Shown: positions 9,013 through 18,430, counted from the first letter of the stretch. The stretch: 64,000 nt of DNA from Oenococcus sicerae (GCF_004102045.2 NZ_CP029684.2:930001-994000); one strand, 5' to 3'. Program-made: numbers and translations. Notes: a model not told the origin generated them from the sequence alone.

Positions 9013-11871
9013 ATGGTAAATAAATACATTTCAATTCGTGGGGCTCGTTCTCATAATTTAAAAAATATTAATGTGGATATTCCAAGAGATAGTTTGACAG
9101 TTTTAACCGGACTGTCAGGTTCCGGGAAATCTAGCCTGGCCTTTGATACTTTGTATGCTGAAGGACAACGCCGTTATGTTCAAAGTTTGTCGGCGTATGC
9201 TCGGCAGTTTTTGGGACAGATGGAAAAACCAGACGTTGATTCAATTGAAGGCTTGTCGCCAGCTATTTCTATTGATCAAAAAACGACTAATAATAATCCG
9301 CGTTCAACTGTTGGCACTGTTACAGAAATCAATGATTATCTGCGGTTGCTGTTTGCCCGTGTCGGTCGGCCTGATGCGCCAAAAGACGGCACAATTGTTT
9401 TGACAACGGTTGACCAAATGGTTGAAAGGGTCATGAAATTCGATGTCGGGGCCCGTTTACAGATTTTTGCACCCATCATTGAAAAGGTTGCAGGTACGCA
9501 TGAACAATCTTTAAAAAACGCTAAAAAACTTGGCTATATTCGTGCTCGAATTGATGGTCAAATTGTGGAATTGGATGATCCTGAACAGTTGAAGCTGGAT
9601 CGTGAAACAACGCATACGATTGAAATTATGATTGATCGTATCATTTTAAAAGACGGCGTCCGATCGCGCTTGTTTGACGCGATGGAGGCAGCTACGAGAA
9701 TTGCCGATGGCCAAGTATTAGTTGAGCAGGTCGATGGCGTCAAGGCAAAGTTTTCGGACCACTATGTTGGTGCGCTGAAAGATTTTCGTGTCGGTCGTTT
9801 GGAACCAAGATTATTTTCTTTTAATGCGCCGATGGGTGCTTGTCCGACCTGCCAAGGACTAGGTGTTTTGCCAGAGGTAGATTTAGGATTGGTTGTGCCC
9901 GACGACAGTTTGACACTTAGACAGGGTGCGATCGCGCCATGGAAATCAATCTCTTCAAATTATTATCCGGAAATGCTGTCCCAATTTGCTCAGCAAAACG
10001 GTATTGATGAGGATACTCCTTGGCATCAATTACCGAAAAAGCAGCGTAACATGATTTTGAATGGTGCTGGCAAAAAGGTTTTTCATTTTCATTATGAGAA
10101 TGACTTTGGCGGTGTTCGCGATAGCGACAATCAATTTGAGGGCGTTTTGCACAATGTTCAACGTCGTTATACAGATTCTAATTCTGAATTTACACGTGAT
10201 GTCATGAGTCAATATATGGATGAGATGGCTTGTCCCGATTGCGGCGGCTATCGACTCAATCCAGCCGCCTTATCTGTGAAAATCAATCATGAAAATATCG
10301 GTCAGGTCGTTCAATTGGCAATCACTGATGAAGCAGCTTTCTTTAAGGCACTAACGCTTGGTCCGAATGATCAAGAAATCGCAGCTCCGATCGTGAAAGA
10401 AATATCTGATCGTTTAGGTTTTCTGATTTCAGTTGGCTTAGGTTACTTAACTTTAAGCCGTTCAGCCGGTACGCTATCCGGTGGTGAAAGTCAGCGAATT
10501 CGTCTAGCTACCCAGATCGGTTCGAATCTCTCCGGCGTTTTATATGTCCTTGATGAACCATCGATTGGTTTGCATCAGCGGGACAACGACCGACTATTAA
10601 GTTCTTTAAAACAAATGCGTGATTTAGGTAATACTTTAGTGGTGGTTGAGCATGACGAAGATACAATGCTGGCAGCTGATTACCTGATCGATATTGGTCC
10701 GGGTGCTGGTGACCAAGGTGGCCAGGTGATGGCGGCTGGCACGCCAAAACAAGTCGAGCGGTCTAGTAAATCCATTACTGGCCAGTATTTGTCTGGTAAA
10801 AAATTTATTCCGGTACCGAAAATACGCCGCCAAGGTAATGGCCAATTTGTTGAAATCACAGGCGCTGCCGAAAATAATTTAAAAAAAATTGACGTTAAAT
10901 TTCCACTAGGTGAATTTATCGCTGTTACAGGTGTTTCGGGCTCTGGCAAATCGACTCTGGTCAATGCTATTTTGAAGCGTGCCTTAAAACAAAAATTGAA
11001 CGGCAACTCAGAGAGACCGGGTCAATATAAATCGATCACAGGATTTGAAAACATTGAAAAAGTGATCGATATTGATCAATCACCAATTGGCCGTACACCT
11101 AGATCGAATCCTGCTACTTATACAGGCGTGTTTGATGACATTCGCGGTTTGTTTGCGCAGACGAATGAGGCTAAAATGCGTGGTTATGCCAAAGGACGTT
11201 TTTCTTTCAATGTGAAGGGCGGCCGTTGCGAAAATTGCCAAGGGGACGGTATTATTAAAATTGAGATGAACTTTTTACCAGATGTATTTGTGACTTGCGA
11301 GGTTTGCGGCGGCACACGCTACAATTCAGAAACACTCGAGGTAACATACAAAGGTAAAAACATTGCGCAAGTGCTGGCTATGACTGTTGATGAGGCGCTG
11401 CCTTTCTTCTCGACAATTCCAAAAATTGCCCGTAAATTGCAAACGATCCAAGATGTTGGTTTGGGTTATGTCCAACTGGGCCAGTCTGCAACGACTCTTT
11501 CTGGTGGCGAAGCTCAAAGAATGAAACTTGCCAGTGAACTTCATCGTCTGCAATCTGGCAGAAATTTTTATATTTTGGATGAGCCGACGACTGGCCTGCA
11601 TACTGACGACATCAAACGTTTGCTAGCGGTCCTGCACCGATTAGTGGAAGCTGGTAATACCGTGCTCGTGATTGAACACAATCTAGATGTGATCAAAACA
11701 GCCGATTGGATTATTGATTTAGGACCAGAGGGCGGTGCAGCCGGCGGTAGCATTATTGCGACCGGTACGCCAGAGGATATTATCAAGGTTCAAGCGTCTT
11801 ATACAGGCTGTTATTTGGCACCAATTATGTTGCGTGATGAAAATCGTGAAAAACTACTTGATAAATCTTGA
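9013..11871 (+). CDS. uvrA: Excinuclease ABC subunit A
   Basis: The 952-residue protein is UvrA, the damage-sensing ABC ATPase dimer of nucleotide excision repair. It has two Walker A loops (GLSGSGKSS near residue 33 and GVSGSGKST in the second half), two ABC signatures ([12 protein letters not shown] and [12 protein letters not shown]) and CxxC zinc modules (CPTCQG, CPDCGG, CENCQG, CEVCGG). I place the start at 9013 because homology begins with [15 protein letters not shown]; an upstream in-frame ATG at 8971 lies inside the terminator hairpin. The SOS box before the gene suggests DNA-damage induction. Confidence 0.97.
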   Translation: MVNKYISIRGARSHNLKNINVDIPRDSLTVLTGLSGSGKSSLAFDTLYAEGQRRYVQSLSAYARQFLGQMEKPDVDSIEGLSPAISIDQKTTNNNPRSTVGTVTEINDYLRLLFARVGRPDAPKDGTIVLTTVDQMVERVMKFDVGARLQIFAPIIEKVAGTHEQSLKNAKKLGYIRARIDGQIVELDDPEQLKLDRETTHTIEIMIDRIILKDGVRSRLFDAMEAATRIADGQVLVEQVDGVKAKFSDHYVGALKDFRVGRLEPRLFSFNAPMGACPTCQGLGVLPEVDLGLVVPDDSLTLRQGAIAPWKSISSNYYPEMLSQFAQQNGIDEDTPWHQLPKKQRNMILNGAGKKVFHFHYENDFGGVRDSDNQFEGVLHNVQRRYTDSNSEFTRDVMSQYMDEMACPDCGGYRLNPAALSVKINHENIGQVVQLAITDEAAFFKALTLGPNDQEIAAPIVKEISDRLGFLISVGLGYLTLSRSAGTLSGGESQRIRLATQIGSNLSGVLYVLDEPSIGLHQRDNDRLLSSLKQMRDLGNTLVVVEHDEDTMLAADYLIDIGPGAGDQGGQVMAAGTPKQVERSSKSITGQYLSGKKFIPVPKIRRQGNGQFVEITGAAENNLKKIDVKFPLGEFIAVTGVSGSGKSTLVNAILKRALKQKLNGNSERPGQYKSITGFENIEKVIDIDQSPIGRTPRSNPATYTGVFDDIRGLFAQTNEAKMRGYAKGRFSFNVKGGRCENCQGDGIIKIEMNFLPDVFVTCEVCGGTRYNSETLEVTYKGKNIAQVLAMTVDEALPFFSTIPKIARKLQTIQDVGLGYVQLGQSATTLSGGEAQRMKLASELHRLQSGRNFYILDEPTTGLHTDDIKRLLAVLHRLVEAGNTVLVIEHNLDVIKTADWIIDLGPEGGAAGGSIIATGTPEDIIKVQASYTGCYLAPIMLRDENREKLLDKS

Positions 11872-12012
11872 TCCTGCTTAGAGTAGAATGAATCTAAGAA
11901 TGGTTTTGTGAGATTTTGAGAACTCTTCTTTGTGAATACTGAATATTTTGTAACTGCGGCATAGACGGAAATACTTGGTATTCGGTATGAGGTTGCTTAG
12001 GGAGCACTTAGT

Positions 12013-12648
12013 ATGAAAATCGCAATTATCGCTGCAACGGGGATGGCTGGACGAGCGGTGTACAAAGAGGCAATTGATCGCGGCCATGATGTCACTGCTT
12101 TTGTCCGCAATCGAAAAAAAGCAATTAAGCTTCTAGGAGCTGGCAAGTTCGTTAAAAAAAGTATTTATCAGATTGCAGCGATTAATCTGACTGAGTTTGA
12201 TGTTGTGATCAACGCTTTCGCTGATCATGAAAATCCAATCAACAATCTTGATGCCTTGGCTCATTTAATCAGAATTGGTCGTGGTTTGAAAACACGATTT
12301 GTTTTTATCTTGGGTGCTGCTTCTTTGAAAAGAAAAGACGATCGCTTGCTATATGACGTCATGTCCCAACTGCCTAATAACGAATCTTGGATTAAAGAAC
12401 CCCGATATGGTGTTGATGAATTATATTTGTTGCAACACGATGATGAACGTCTTAATTGGACCGCTGTTTCACCGCAACAGGAATTTGTTGATGGCCCAAA
12501 ATCCAGCTATATGACCGGGCGTGATAGCCTGCTTTATGCCGCTGATGGCAAATCACATGTCACTTCAGGCAATATCGCAACTGCTATTTTAAATGAGGTT
12601 GAAGAACCGCGTTTTCTTGGCCAACGTTTTACGATTGGCGATAAATAA
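12013..12648 (+). CDS. NAD(P)H-binding atypical SDR (NmrA/BVR-B-like)
   Basis: The 211-residue protein starts with a Rossmann motif, IAIIAATGMAGRAVYKEA, typical of atypical SDRs related to NmrA and biliverdin reductase B. The tail (FLGQRFTIGDK) is also typical. No catalytic Tyr-Lys pair of classical SDRs is obvious. Such proteins bind NAD(P)H and act as redox enzymes or sensors; the substrate is unknown. The gene has a weak Shine-Dalgarno sequence (AGGGAG). A promoter for the next gene begins 3 bases after its stop codon. The 140 bases before it show no clear feature. Confidence 0.8.
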   Translation: MKIAIIAATGMAGRAVYKEAIDRGHDVTAFVRNRKKAIKLLGAGKFVKKSIYQIAAINLTEFDVVINAFADHENPINNLDALAHLIRIGRGLKTRFVFILGAASLKRKDDRLLYDVMSQLPNNESWIKEPRYGVDELYLLQHDDERLNWTAVSPQQEFVDGPKSSYMTGRDSLLYAADGKSHVTSGNIATAILNEVEEPRFLGQRFTIGDK

Positions 12649-12651
12649 CTA

Positions 12652-12680
12652 TTGACAAGTCTCGTTTGTCCTGTTTTAAT
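12652..12680 (+). promoter_or_regulatory. Strong promoter upstream of the permease leader
   Basis: TTGACA (12652-12657), a 17-bp spacer and TTTAAT (12675-12680). The predicted transcript starts near 12687 and reads into a terminator before the permease gene. Confidence 0.75.
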
Positions 12681-12688
12681 TGTTGACA

Positions 12689-12727
12689 GTGCAAAAAATT
12701 AGAAAACAAGTTAGCAAGACGCTTTAA
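12689..12727 (+). CDS. Possible leaderless 12-codon leader peptide
   Basis: A GTG codon lies 8 nt after the -10 box and opens a 12-codon frame (read as MQKIRKQVSKTL) that stops exactly where the terminator stem begins. The position fits translation-coupled attenuation, but the composition gives no clue to a signal and the frame could be chance. Confidence 0.2.
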   Translation: MQKIRKQVSKTL

Positions 12728-12770
12728 CGCAGCTATCACCCATTTTTCCGGGTGATGGTTGCGTTTTTTC
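12727..12770 (+). terminator. Leader terminator (attenuator candidate) of the UraA-type permease gene
   Basis: A 15-bp stem with two non-Watson-Crick positions (12727-12741 with 12750-12764) and a T6 tract. Because a strong promoter lies between it and the previous gene, it sits inside the permease 5' leader. No PyrR-binding loop or purine riboswitch motif is seen. Confidence 0.8.
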
Positions 12771-12805
12771 TTAATTAGCACATTTTGGAGGAATTGAGAA
12801 AGATT

Positions 12806-14089
12806 ATGGAAGAAAAACGTTCGAATGGTGCTATTTATGATTTATATGATCGACCACCGTTTCCAATTTTAGTCGGTTTAAGTTTTCAACATTTATTCAG
12901 TATGTTTGGTGCCACGGTGCTAGTACCTTTATTAGTTGGTCTGAATCCCGGTGTTGCTATTTTTTCATCTGGTATTGGTACTTTGCTGCATATGCTGATT
13001 ACCCATGGAAAAATCCCGGCTTACATGGGCTCGAGTTTTGCTTTCATTATTCCTATGACGAGTTTGATGAAGTCCTTTGGATATCCAGCTGTTGCTCAAG
13101 GTGTTTTCTCAGTCGGCGTGGTTTATTTGATCGTTGCTTTAATTGTGTCAAAAATCGGGTCCGACTGGATCAACAAAATTTTTCCTCCGGTCGTTGTCGG
13201 CCCGATCGTCATGATGATCGGATTGTCGCTGGCGAATTCTGCCGCTACTAATGCGACGATCAATTCATTGACAAACAAATATGATCTTAAAATTTTCTTT
13301 GTCGCCTTTCTGACATTGATCGCGACAATTTGTTACAACATGTATTTTAAGAAATTTTTAGGTATGATTCCGGTTCTGCTCGGTATTATTACCGGCTATA
13401 TCTTTGCTACTATCTTTGGACTTGTTGATTTTCAGGCAGTCGCAGCTGCTCATTGGTTTGCATTGCCGAATTTCAATTCGCTGTTTGCCAGCAAAAAATT
13501 TTATCCTTCAGCAGTGATCGAGATGGCGCCATTGGCACTAGTCACGATTTCTGAGCATTTAGGCCATGTTATGGTGCTTAATAAAATTACAGGACGTAAT
13601 TTCTTTAAGAATCCAGGATTGAATAAAACACTTGCTGGTGATGGTACTGCTTCAATTGCTGCCTCCTTAGTGGGTGGCCCTGCAGTGACCTCCTATGGCG
13701 AAAATATTGGTGTCATGCAGATGAGTAAAGTCTACTCAGTTTGGGTCATTGGTGGTGCGGCCGTTTTGGCAGTGGTTTTGAGTTTTGTGGGCAAACTATC
13801 TGCCTTGATTCAAACAGTCCCTGGCGCTGTTATTGGCGGTGTGGGGTTTATGCTTTATGGCGTGATCGCTGCCGCTGGTTTGCAAATAATCGTTGATAAT
13901 AAAATTGATTATTCTAAGAAACGTAATCTCATGATCGCTGCACCCATTCTAGTTATTGGGATCGGTAATTTTAACTTACAGATTCCGCTGGCACATTCGA
14001 CATTGGAATTTACAGGTGTTGCCTTGGCAACGATCATTGGTATCATTTTGAATCTTGTTTTACCAAAAATCGCTGCTTCAGAAAAATAA
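12806..14089 (+). CDS. Uracil permease-type transporter (UraA/NCS2 family)
   Basis: The 427-residue polytopic protein belongs to the nucleobase:cation symporter-2 family. It begins YDLYDRPPFPILVGLSFQHLFSMFGATVLVPLLVG, the hallmark of uracil permeases (UraA/PyrP), and contains the substrate-site segment SEHLGHVMVLNKITGRNF. It would import uracil with protons for pyrimidine salvage. The ATG at 12806 begins the conserved protein, although the GGAGGA Shine-Dalgarno is 13 nt away; TTG codons at 12785 and 12794 are alternatives. A promoter-plus-terminator leader suggests premature termination control. Uracil versus another nucleobase as substrate is inferred from similarity only. Confidence 0.9.
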   Translation: MEEKRSNGAIYDLYDRPPFPILVGLSFQHLFSMFGATVLVPLLVGLNPGVAIFSSGIGTLLHMLITHGKIPAYMGSSFAFIIPMTSLMKSFGYPAVAQGVFSVGVVYLIVALIVSKIGSDWINKIFPPVVVGPIVMMIGLSLANSAATNATINSLTNKYDLKIFFVAFLTLIATICYNMYFKKFLGMIPVLLGIITGYIFATIFGLVDFQAVAAAHWFALPNFNSLFASKKFYPSAVIEMAPLALVTISEHLGHVMVLNKITGRNFFKNPGLNKTLAGDGTASIAASLVGGPAVTSYGENIGVMQMSKVYSVWVIGGAAVLAVVLSFVGKLSALIQTVPGAVIGGVGFMLYGVIAAAGLQIIVDNKIDYSKKRNLMIAAPILVIGIGNFNLQIPLAHSTLEFTGVALATIIGIILNLVLPKIAASEK

Positions 14090-14134
14090 ACATTATGACA
14101 ATTTTTTCATAATAAGTATTGTTTTTGCTTGCAT

Positions 14135-14182
14135 AAGCCTCTTTAAGTTAGATGGAAAATCTGATTTTGAGAGGTTTTTATT
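14135..14182 (+). terminator. Probable terminator after the permease
   Basis: AAGCCTCT (14135-14142) pairs with AGAGGTTT (14170-14177) around a long, partly paired loop, followed by T's. Confidence 0.55.
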
Positions 14183-14264
14183 TATGAATAATCAGGGTTA
14201 CGAATATAATTAGTAAAGACAATGTTGTCTGCACAAACCACCTAGCGAAAAGAGGTATGGGATA

Positions 14265-14939
14265 GTGAAGGGACTTATATTCGATTTCAATGGTACTTTA
14301 TATAGAGATTCCGAGAAGCATGAAAAAGCCTGGCAATTATTTGCTTCCAAACATCTGTCTCGGCCCATTTCTGCGACTGAGTTTCAAGAATATATTCACG
14401 GTCGCACCAACCAAGAAGCAATCGAATTTATTTTTAAGAAAAAATTTAGCGTGAGCGAAGCAAACGAAGTTGCAGCAGAAAAGGAACGGATTTATCGGCA
14501 GCTGTGTTTGGATGACCAAGAGGGACTGCATTTAATTGAGGGCGCAACTGAGTTGCTTGATAATGCGAGCAGGCAGCAGCGTTCGATGACGATCGCCACG
14601 GCAGCAGGGAAAGAAAATCTTGATTTTTATTTTAGTTTATTTAACTTAGCCAAGTGGTTTGATTATGAAAAAATCATTTATGATAATGGCCAGATTAAAA
14701 GTAAACCGTCACCTGATTACTACTTGCAGGCTAGTCGGATACTAGAAAAAAATCCCCAAGACTGCATTGTATTTGAGGATTCGTTATCGGGTATATTAGC
14801 AGCAAGAAATGCAGGTATCGGCAATGTCGTTGCGATTGCGACTAATCACAATAATGCCGCGTTTGCACATGAAGGTGTTGATCTTGTGGTAGATGACTAT
14901 TTGGATGCCAATTTACGAGCTTATTTAGCATTATTTTGA
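14265..14939 (+). CDS. HAD-superfamily phosphatase, beta-phosphoglucomutase-like
   Basis: The 224-residue protein is a HAD hydrolase with an alpha-helical cap. Motif I is FDFNGTL, with the second Asp of the usual DxD replaced by Asn; motif III is KPSPDYY and motif IV is FEDSLSGILAARNAGI. The closest group is beta-phosphoglucomutase-like sugar-phosphate phosphatases. In HAD phosphatases the second Asp acts as general acid/base, so the Asn may change or lower activity. The start is GTG, with AGAGG 10 nt upstream. A bidirectional terminator separates it from the convergent Nramp gene. Confidence 0.85.
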   Translation: MKGLIFDFNGTLYRDSEKHEKAWQLFASKHLSRPISATEFQEYIHGRTNQEAIEFIFKKKFSVSEANEVAAEKERIYRQLCLDDQEGLHLIEGATELLDNASRQQRSMTIATAAGKENLDFYFSLFNLAKWFDYEKIIYDNGQIKSKPSPDYYLQASRILEKNPQDCIVFEDSLSGILAARNAGIGNVVAIATNHNNAAFAHEGVDLVVDDYLDANLRAYLALF

Positions 14940-14944
14940 TAACG

Positions 14945-14974
14945 AAAAAGTCCGGCGCATACCAGACTTTTTTT
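14945..14974. terminator. Bidirectional terminator between convergent genes
   Basis: AAAAAGTC (14945-14952) pairs with GACTTTTT (14965-14972), with A- and T-tracts on both sides so it can stop transcripts from either strand. Confidence 0.8.
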
Positions 14975-15005
14975 GACAAATAATGCTAGTTTAATTTAAA
15001 TTAAT

Positions 15006-16271
15006 TTACCAAATACCAAGTACCGGTCCGATCATGTAAAGACCGAAAAGCATGACCGCCAAACAAAGAAAAGTAACAAGCCATTTATAAAAACCATGCA
15101 TGCGGTATTTATCAGGCAAGGCTTTAGCTTCTAATACCAGCAAAAAACCCAGCACGATTGGCAGCAGCAATGCATTCATGACTTCAACCGTAATAGCGAG
15201 AGAGACCAGCCCAACATTGGCAAGGACTAAGACAGCACCGATAATGTGAGCCAGTGCATACATTGTATAAAAACCGACATTCTTTTTGTTCAAACGTTCA
15301 TTAAGACTATGGTCCCAGCCTAGGACTTCTGTGATGCCCCAAGTGCCTGCTAGTGCAACGACCAGCGCTGCGACGAGCGAGCCGCCTAAAATACCGGCAC
15401 AGACTAGTATTTTGGATGTTTCTGAGCCGATAAAGGGTGCTAAAGCATTGGCAATTTCTCCAACTGTATTCAGTGGTGTGTGGCTGCCAAGCCGTCCGAG
15501 TGTCGCTGCAAAAGTAATGATCACAACGATCATGATGCCTTGAGTAATCAAAGTGCCAATTGCGGTATCGTGACGTTCTTTTTTAATTGTGTCTTTGCTG
15601 AGACCTTTGTCGATCACAGCGCCTTGCTGATAAAAAATCATCCAGGGCATAATCACAGCACCGACATTAGCTGCTACTAAATAAATATAAGACGAATTTC
15701 CTAGCGGAATGGTCATAAGCCCCGACAAAAGGTCATGCATTTTCGGATGGACCATAAACATCGCTATAACAAAGGTTAATTCAGCCAGCCCAACTGCGAT
15801 GCCGGCTTTTTCAACTCTTTTATAGCTGCCGCTAAAGGCAATACCTACGAGAATAATGGTTGAAATAGGAACTGTGATCCACTTAGATATGCCGAATAAT
15901 TCCCCAACACCTGCAATGCCGACAAATTCAGTCAGCAGAGCACCGATGGCTGACAAGGCCAAAGTTCCAGCGGATAAGATAGCCCAGCCCATACCAAAAT
16001 TTTCACGAATCAGCTGTCCATGGCCTTTGCCTGTTACAATTCCTAAACGAACCGTCATTTCTTGTGCCATATATAAAATTGGTATCAGGATCAGTTGAGG
16101 CAGCACCATTGTATATCCCCATTGTGTGCCCGATTGTGCTGCTGTGATCAAACAGCCAGCATCTGTGTCTGCTAGCATGACGATCAAGCCCGGTCCCCAA
16201 ACCTTTAAAATTCCGCTATGTTGTTTTCTAATAATTTTGTCTGTTTTTAATGATTTTATGCTTGACGCCAT
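15006..16271 (-). CDS. Nramp-superfamily metal transporter with atypical metal-site motifs
   Basis: The 421-residue polytopic protein is recognisable as Nramp family, but it lacks the canonical metal-site motifs. Helix 1 reads GLIVMLADTDAG (DTDAG at 35-39) where Mn2+/Fe2+ transporters have DPGN. Helix 6 reads AVIMPWMIF where they have MPH. These substitutions are like the Nramp-related branch in which Mg2+ transport has been described, so calling this MntH would be unsafe. The start at 16271 has a Shine-Dalgarno sequence (AGGAAGG) and a TATAAT box at 16306-16311; a longer frame to 16337 would overlap that promoter. The gene has its own promoter and is convergent with the HAD gene. Confidence 0.85.
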   Translation of the reverse strand: MASSIKSLKTDKIIRKQHSGILKVWGPGLIVMLADTDAGCLITAAQSGTQWGYTMVLPQLILIPILYMAQEMTVRLGIVTGKGHGQLIRENFGMGWAILSAGTLALSAIGALLTEFVGIAGVGELFGISKWITVPISTIILVGIAFSGSYKRVEKAGIAVGLAELTFVIAMFMVHPKMHDLLSGLMTIPLGNSSYIYLVAANVGAVIMPWMIFYQQGAVIDKGLSKDTIKKERHDTAIGTLITQGIMIVVIITFAATLGRLGSHTPLNTVGEIANALAPFIGSETSKILVCAGILGGSLVAALVVALAGTWGITEVLGWDHSLNERLNKKNVGFYTMYALAHIIGAVLVLANVGLVSLAITVEVMNALLLPIVLGFLLVLEAKALPDKYRMHGFYKWLVTFLCLAVMLFGLYMIGPVLGIW

Positions 16272-16305
16272 GCTTTTATTTGCCTTCCTCGACCTGTGAG
16301 AATTA

Positions 16306-16311
16306 ATTATA
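16306..16311 (-). promoter_or_regulatory. -10 box of the Nramp-family gene
   Basis: TATAAT on the minus strand, 34 nt before the chosen start. No good -35 box is seen. Confidence 0.4.
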
Positions 16312-16431
16312 GTGTCAGGCCGACAAAAGTAATCCACAATATTAAGATTATGTGAAATATTTCTTCAGGACTTTTAATATCGTGTTTTAAGGTTTGCACG
16401 ATGGCGCACCGATGTTTTTTGAAGATGAAAA

Positions 16432-17325
16432 TTAAACGGTTGTTTGAATAAATTTCTTAAATGCCAGAATCGCCGATTTGCTAGCGTGAGTTGAGAAAGC
16501 CCAGCCAATTGGTATATTTGTTTCTCTCTTGCTTCGATCGGCGATGGGCAAAATTGCCAGATTATCATCATTTTGTTTAGCAACTAATTCAGGCAAGATC
16601 GCAAAAGAATTTCGTTGGGCTAAATTAGCAAACATTGATTCCCTAGATGAAACTTGAATTGTTTTTTCATTTTTTTTTGGATAATTTAAAATGTTATTTT
16701 CTAACTTTTGAAAAATATCATCAGCTTTTAAATCTAATCTGATGCGACTCGTGTTTTCAAGATCGGAAAGTTTTGTTTCTTTTTGATCTGATCGAGTCCA
16801 GCGCTTGTTTTTAATAATGATAAATCTATCTTCCAGAGCCGGAATCCAATTGATATCGCTCGTGTCGTTGATTAGGCTGAGACCGAAATCGACGTTGCCG
16901 CTTTTGACAGCTTGAAGTGCTTCTGTGCCAGTTGATTTGCTAGTTGTTATTTGTATTGTTTCGAATTTTTCAGCAAATTTAGTGATCGATTGCGTGATTG
17001 GCGCAAAGCCAGGCGAGAAATAGTATCCGAATCGTAGAAATTGTTTTTGTGTAGATGCTTTTGTCGCGATATTTGTTTTAAGATTCTTGGTGCCTTGATC
17101 ATAGTCAGCAAGGATTTTTTTTGCGATCGGCAGGAACTTTCTGCCTGTCGAAGTAAGACTTATACAATGGTATTCTCGGTTAAATAATGTCAAACCAAGT
17201 TCTTTTTCTAATGCCTGGATTTGAAAGCTAACTGCTGGTTGCGTCATAAAGAGTTTCTTAGCTGCACGTGTAAAATTTTTGTTTTCAGCAACAGCGATGA
17301 AACACCATAACTTTTCAAAGTTCAT
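16432..17325 (-). CDS. LysR-family transcriptional regulator
   Basis: The 297-residue protein has the LysR winged helix-turn-helix at the N-terminus (FIAVAENKNFTRAAKKLFMTQPAVSFQIQALEKELG) and a substrate-binding-like effector domain. I start at 17325 because homology begins at MNFEKLW and an AAGGA Shine-Dalgarno sequence precedes it; a longer frame starts at 17361. It is divergent from the MDR/NmrA pair with 115 bp between, the classical arrangement in which a LysR protein controls the neighbour and itself. The effector is unknown. Confidence 0.92.
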   Translation of the reverse strand: MNFEKLWCFIAVAENKNFTRAAKKLFMTQPAVSFQIQALEKELGLTLFNREYHCISLTSTGRKFLPIAKKILADYDQGTKNLKTNIATKASTQKQFLRFGYYFSPGFAPITQSITKFAEKFETIQITTSKSTGTEALQAVKSGNVDFGLSLINDTSDINWIPALEDRFIIIKNKRWTRSDQKETKLSDLENTSRIRLDLKADDIFQKLENNILNYPKKNEKTIQVSSRESMFANLAQRNSFAILPELVAKQNDDNLAILPIADRSKRETNIPIGWAFSTHASKSAILAFKKFIQTTV

Positions 17326-17391
17326 AAATCTTAATTCCTTACTATGAGTTTTATCTATCATAAATGCTTGTGCTTTTTATTTCAATCATAT

Positions 17392-17407
17392 TTAGAAGCG
17401 CTTACAA
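17392..17407 (+). promoter_or_regulatory. Candidate cre site between lysR and the dehydrogenase
   Basis: TTAGAAGCGCTTACAA matches the cre consensus WTGNNARCGNWWWCAW at all but one defined position (G to A). It lies in the divergent intergenic region about 34-49 bases before the dehydrogenase start. Confidence 0.45.
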
Positions 17408-17440
17408 TTTGGGTGTAGTTTAATATTTGAAAGGTTATTG

Positions 17441-18430
17441 GTGATAGTGATGCTACGAAAATCTATTTATTGGCCAAAAGCCAAAGACGTTGAATATCAT
17501 GAAGAGGATACGGGTCAGCCGAAAGACAATGACATTCTGATTGAAAATCATTACTCTTTGGTTAGTCAAAGCAGTGAAAGGGAGTGGCTTGAAAACGATC
17601 GTTCTCATGTGGTCCTGGGTACGACATTTCCATTTATTCCAGGATATAGTTCAGTTGGATATGTAAAAGCAATTGGTGCCAGCGTTAGCGGATTTGAAGT
17701 TGGTGATAAGGTCATCGGCGCTCCTGTTTATGGTGCACACTCTAATCTGACATATGTTAAACAGCAAGATGTTTACCATGTTCCTGAAAATGTGCACTTA
17801 GATGATGCGGTTTTTTACAATCTTGGAATGACGGCGATTTATACGCTGCAAAATTCGGGACTGAAATTAGGACATTCAATTGCATTGATCGGTCAAGGAG
17901 TGGTTGGACAAATCGCGACCCAAGTAGCGAAAGCAAGTGGATTTCATCCGATCGTGACATTTGATCTTGAGGAAAACCGTCGTCAGAGGGCTTTAGAAAA
18001 CGGTGCCGATTATGCGCTAGATCCATCAGATGCAGCTGCTATCGAGGATCTTATTAAAAAACTAGCCGGTGGTGTTGATGCTGCGATTGATATGTCTGGC
18101 AGCAACGCTGGTATGAATTTAGCGATTCACTTGACCAAAACTTTGGGAACGACCGTCTTTTGCACTGGCAATAACGATCCGCAATTATTAAATTATGGCG
18201 AAATATTTATTAAATGTTTGACGGTCAAAGGTGACTTTGTGAATACGCAGATGGCTTTGCAGCGTAAATGTATTAATACCTTTTTGTGGCTTCTGAGTAC
18301 TGGCACTATCCAAGTTCCTGATCATGAAAATACGATTTACGAACCAACAGAAGCGAATATCAAAAAAATTTATGGACGCGTCCTTGCTAAAGACCGGACA
18401 TTAAATAACCCCATTTTTAAATGGAACTAA
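17441..18430 (+). CDS. Medium-chain dehydrogenase/reductase (zinc-ligand-poor)
   Basis: About 329 residues form a GroES-like domain (FEVGDKVIG) and a Rossmann domain (ALIGQGVVGQIATQVAKASG). The position of the catalytic-zinc cysteine reads SLVSQSSEREW, and the four-cysteine structural zinc loop is absent, so this is a zinc-free or unusual member. It probably reduces or oxidises a small carbonyl compound with NAD(P)H. Possible starts are GTG 17441 (best spaced from AAAGG), GTG 17447 and ATG 17450. It is followed 14 bases later by an NmrA-family gene, probably in one operon controlled by the divergent LysR protein. Confidence 0.85.
   Translation: MIVMLRKSIYWPKAKDVEYHEEDTGQPKDNDILIENHYSLVSQSSEREWLENDRSHVVLGTTFPFIPGYSSVGYVKAIGASVSGFEVGDKVIGAPVYGAHSNLTYVKQQDVYHVPENVHLDDAVFYNLGMTAIYTLQNSGLKLGHSIALIGQGVVGQIATQVAKASGFHPIVTFDLEENRRQRALENGADYALDPSDAAAIEDLIKKLAGGVDAAIDMSGSNAGMNLAIHLTKTLGTTVFCTGNNDPQLLNYGEIFIKCLTVKGDFVNTQMALQRKCINTFLWLLSTGTIQVPDHENTIYEPTEANIKKIYGRVLAKDRTLNNPIFKWN

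Noticed and set aside
8971-9013. Upstream ATG start for uvrA
   Set aside because: It lies inside the terminator hairpin and adds residues not typical of UvrA; homology begins at the ATG at 9013.
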